Assembly (NCBI GenBank): GCA_013002925.1
Contig: JABDLQ010000012.1
Location: 1 to 6,736 of the forward strand
Length of the DNA: 6,736 nucleotides
Origin: Gammaproteobacteria bacterium
Lineage (GTDB): Bacteria > Pseudomonadota > Gammaproteobacteria > Steroidobacterales > SZUA-146
Direction: 5' to 3'
The position numbers were made by a program, and so were the translations under genes. This document shows, piece by piece, positions 5,680 to 6,736 of the stretch; within the stretch, counting starts at the first letter, position 1; each line of letters starts with the position of its first letter. The notes below the pieces were generated by a model that was not told the DNA's origin, did no database searches, and saw nothing but the letters and a program-made list of their open reading frames with translations.

Positions 5680-6282
5680 ATGTCAGCGCATGCAATTCAG
5701 GATCTGGAAAAACAAATCTACGATCTTACGCTCGAGCTTAACAAGTTGCGGCAATCGAATCCCCGGCAGGCTGTAAAAAACTACACGTTTGATACCGTCG
5801 ACGGTCAGGTTACGCTGCTGGATTTATTTGCGGGAAAAGACCAGTTGCTGGCAGTGCACAACATGGGGCAGGGCTGTCGTTATTGCACCTTGTGGGGCGA
5901 CGGTTTCAATCCGTTTCTGCCGCATCTTGAATCTGCCATGTCGGTGGTGATGCTGTCAAAAGATGACCCGCAGTTGCAGCGCCGCTTTGCCAACTCGCGA
6001 GGCTGGCGTTTTCGTATGGCCTCCCATGGTGGCCGTGCCTACATCAAAGAACAAACGGTGTCGGCAGGATCTGAAAATTACCCGGGCGCAGTTTGTTATG
6101 AGCGTGAGGGCAATGACATTTATCGCAAAAATTCCTGCGTATTCGGACCAGGTGATCTGTACTGCTCGATGTGGGGGCTACTGGCACTGGCCGGTCTGGA
6201 CGAGAGCAGCTGGACGCCCCAGTACAATTACTGGCTGGCGCCAAAAAAACTCGATGACGGTGGCGATAACATTCTGGAGTAA
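5680..6282 (+). CDS. DUF899 family thioredoxin-like protein
   Basis: A 200-residue, apparently cytoplasmic protein with no signal peptide. GGAGGT (5669-5674) lies 5 nt before the ATG, an excellent ribosome site. Residues 5-25 form a short amphipathic helix, probably coiled coil. The rest matches the DUF899 pattern: YTFDTVDGQVTLLDLF (35-50), LLAVHNMGQGCRYCTLW (56-72), DGFNPFLPHL (74-83), a VVMLSKDDPQLQRRFA segment (89-104), SRGWRFRM (106-113), FGPGDLYCSMW (155-165) and a final QYNYW (181-185). The CRYC motif (Cys66, Cys69) sits where a thioredoxin-fold CxxC would, so a thiol or redox role is plausible. Cys139, Cys153 and Cys162 are further thiols. The biochemical function of DUF899 proteins is not established as far as I know. 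The gene is convergent with the phosphate permease gene downstream. Confidence 0.88.
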   Translation: MSAHAIQDLEKQIYDLTLELNKLRQSNPRQAVKNYTFDTVDGQVTLLDLFAGKDQLLAVHNMGQGCRYCTLWGDGFNPFLPHLESAMSVVMLSKDDPQLQRRFANSRGWRFRMASHGGRAYIKEQTVSAGSENYPGAVCYEREGNDIYRKNSCVFGPGDLYCSMWGLLALAGLDESSWTPQYNYWLAPKKLDDGGDNILE

Positions 6283-6283
6283 G

Positions 6284-6295
6284 GCGGCCGGCCGC
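6284..6295. repeat. 12-bp GC palindrome after the DUF899 stop codon
   Basis: GCGGCCGGCCGC is perfectly self-complementary and begins one base after the TAA (6280-6282). It has no loop and no T-run, so it is not a normal terminator. The rest of the 130-bp convergent gap (6283-6412) has no clear terminator on either strand. Confidence 0.5.
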
Positions 6296-6412
6296 GCGCC
6301 GTATGACCAGCAACTACGTGCAGCCCATCCATGAGCGACGATCAGGATTGAGCGGCTGCGCGCAACTCGCCCGTCAACTGTGTGCAGCTACACCACCGGT
6401 TGCCCGCAGTTC

Positions 6413-6736
6413 CTAAAAAATGGCTCTGAAAATCGTGAAAAACACAATGGCGAGCAGCGCCCCGACAGGCAACGTAACGAGCCACGACATGAATATCTGG
6501 CCCACGACCCGCAAATTGATGGCGGCAATGCCGCGGGCCATGCCCACGCCCAGTACCGCGCCAACCAGCGTATGCGTGGTGGAAATCGGCAGGCCGGTAC
6601 CCGATGCCAGCACAATGGTCGTGGAGGCGGCTATTTCCGCGGCAAATCCGCGACTGGGTGTTAACTGGGTAATGCGCTCACCCACGGTACCCATCACTCT
6701 GCGGCCATAAGTTGCCAGACCGATCGCGATCCCCAG
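6413..6736 (-). CDS. PiT family inorganic phosphate permease, C-terminal part (5' end outside window)
   Basis: The minus strand is open from the window edge to a TAG at 6415-6413, giving the last 107 residues. They match the C-terminal PiT signature: LGIAIGLATYGRRVMGTVGERITQL, then LTPSRGFAAEIAASTTIVLAS, then GLPISTTHTLVGAVLGVG. The STTH motif inside the second conserved PiT repeat is characteristic. A last membrane helix follows (FMSWLVTLPVGALLAIVFFTIF) and the protein ends at IFRAIF, a normal family terminus. PiT carriers are inner-membrane low-affinity phosphate symporters driven by protons or sodium. The start, operon partners (often a DUF47 PhoU-like gene) and coupling ion lie outside the view. 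Confidence 0.93.
   Translation of the reverse strand: MGIAIGLATYGRRVMGTVGERITQLTPSRGFAAEIAASTTIVLASGTGLPISTTHTLVGAVLGVGMARGIAAINLRVVGQIFMSWLVTLPVGALLAIVFFTIFRAIF

Overview
The window looks like chromosomal DNA of a free-living gammaproteobacterium of moderate GC content. The evidence is the gene families (RarD, YigZ/IMPACT, PiT, DUF899), a Gram-negative lipoprotein signal, clear Shine-Dalgarno sites and a strong intrinsic terminator. No mobile element, CRISPR array, tRNA or rRNA was found. The species cannot be named from the sequence alone.

Layout. Positions 1-1357 (minus strand) hold the N-terminal 452 codons of a large secreted protein with DUF11 repeats; its C-terminus lies outside the window. 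A long, AT-rich, structured intergenic region follows (1358-2124). Its right half carries what I read as a cyclic-di-GMP-I (GEMM-I) riboswitch aptamer (about 1853-1934, plus strand), followed by a plausible switching region. Downstream is a 435-residue predicted lipoprotein (2125-3432) with a regulatory-like beta domain and two copies of a C-terminal repeat, ended by an intrinsic terminator (3572-3605). A non-coding stretch (3606-3962) leads into a two-gene unit: rarD, an EamA-type permease starting at TTG (3963-4886), and a YigZ/IMPACT family protein (4910-5542). A DUF899 thioredoxin-like protein (5680-6282) has its own promoter-like sequence. The window closes with the C-terminal end of a PiT phosphate permease on the minus strand (6413-6736).

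How it fits together. The left half is a divergent pair of exported, surface-type proteins. The lipoprotein has a c-di-GMP-sensing leader, so it is probably tied to the switch between motile and attached life. The DUF11 protein has a different leader, also rich in inverted repeats, and may belong to the same surface programme, but that is inference. The right half is ordinary core metabolism and transport with no evident link to the left half. The riboswitch and the uncharacterised repeat lipoprotein behind it are the most interesting items.
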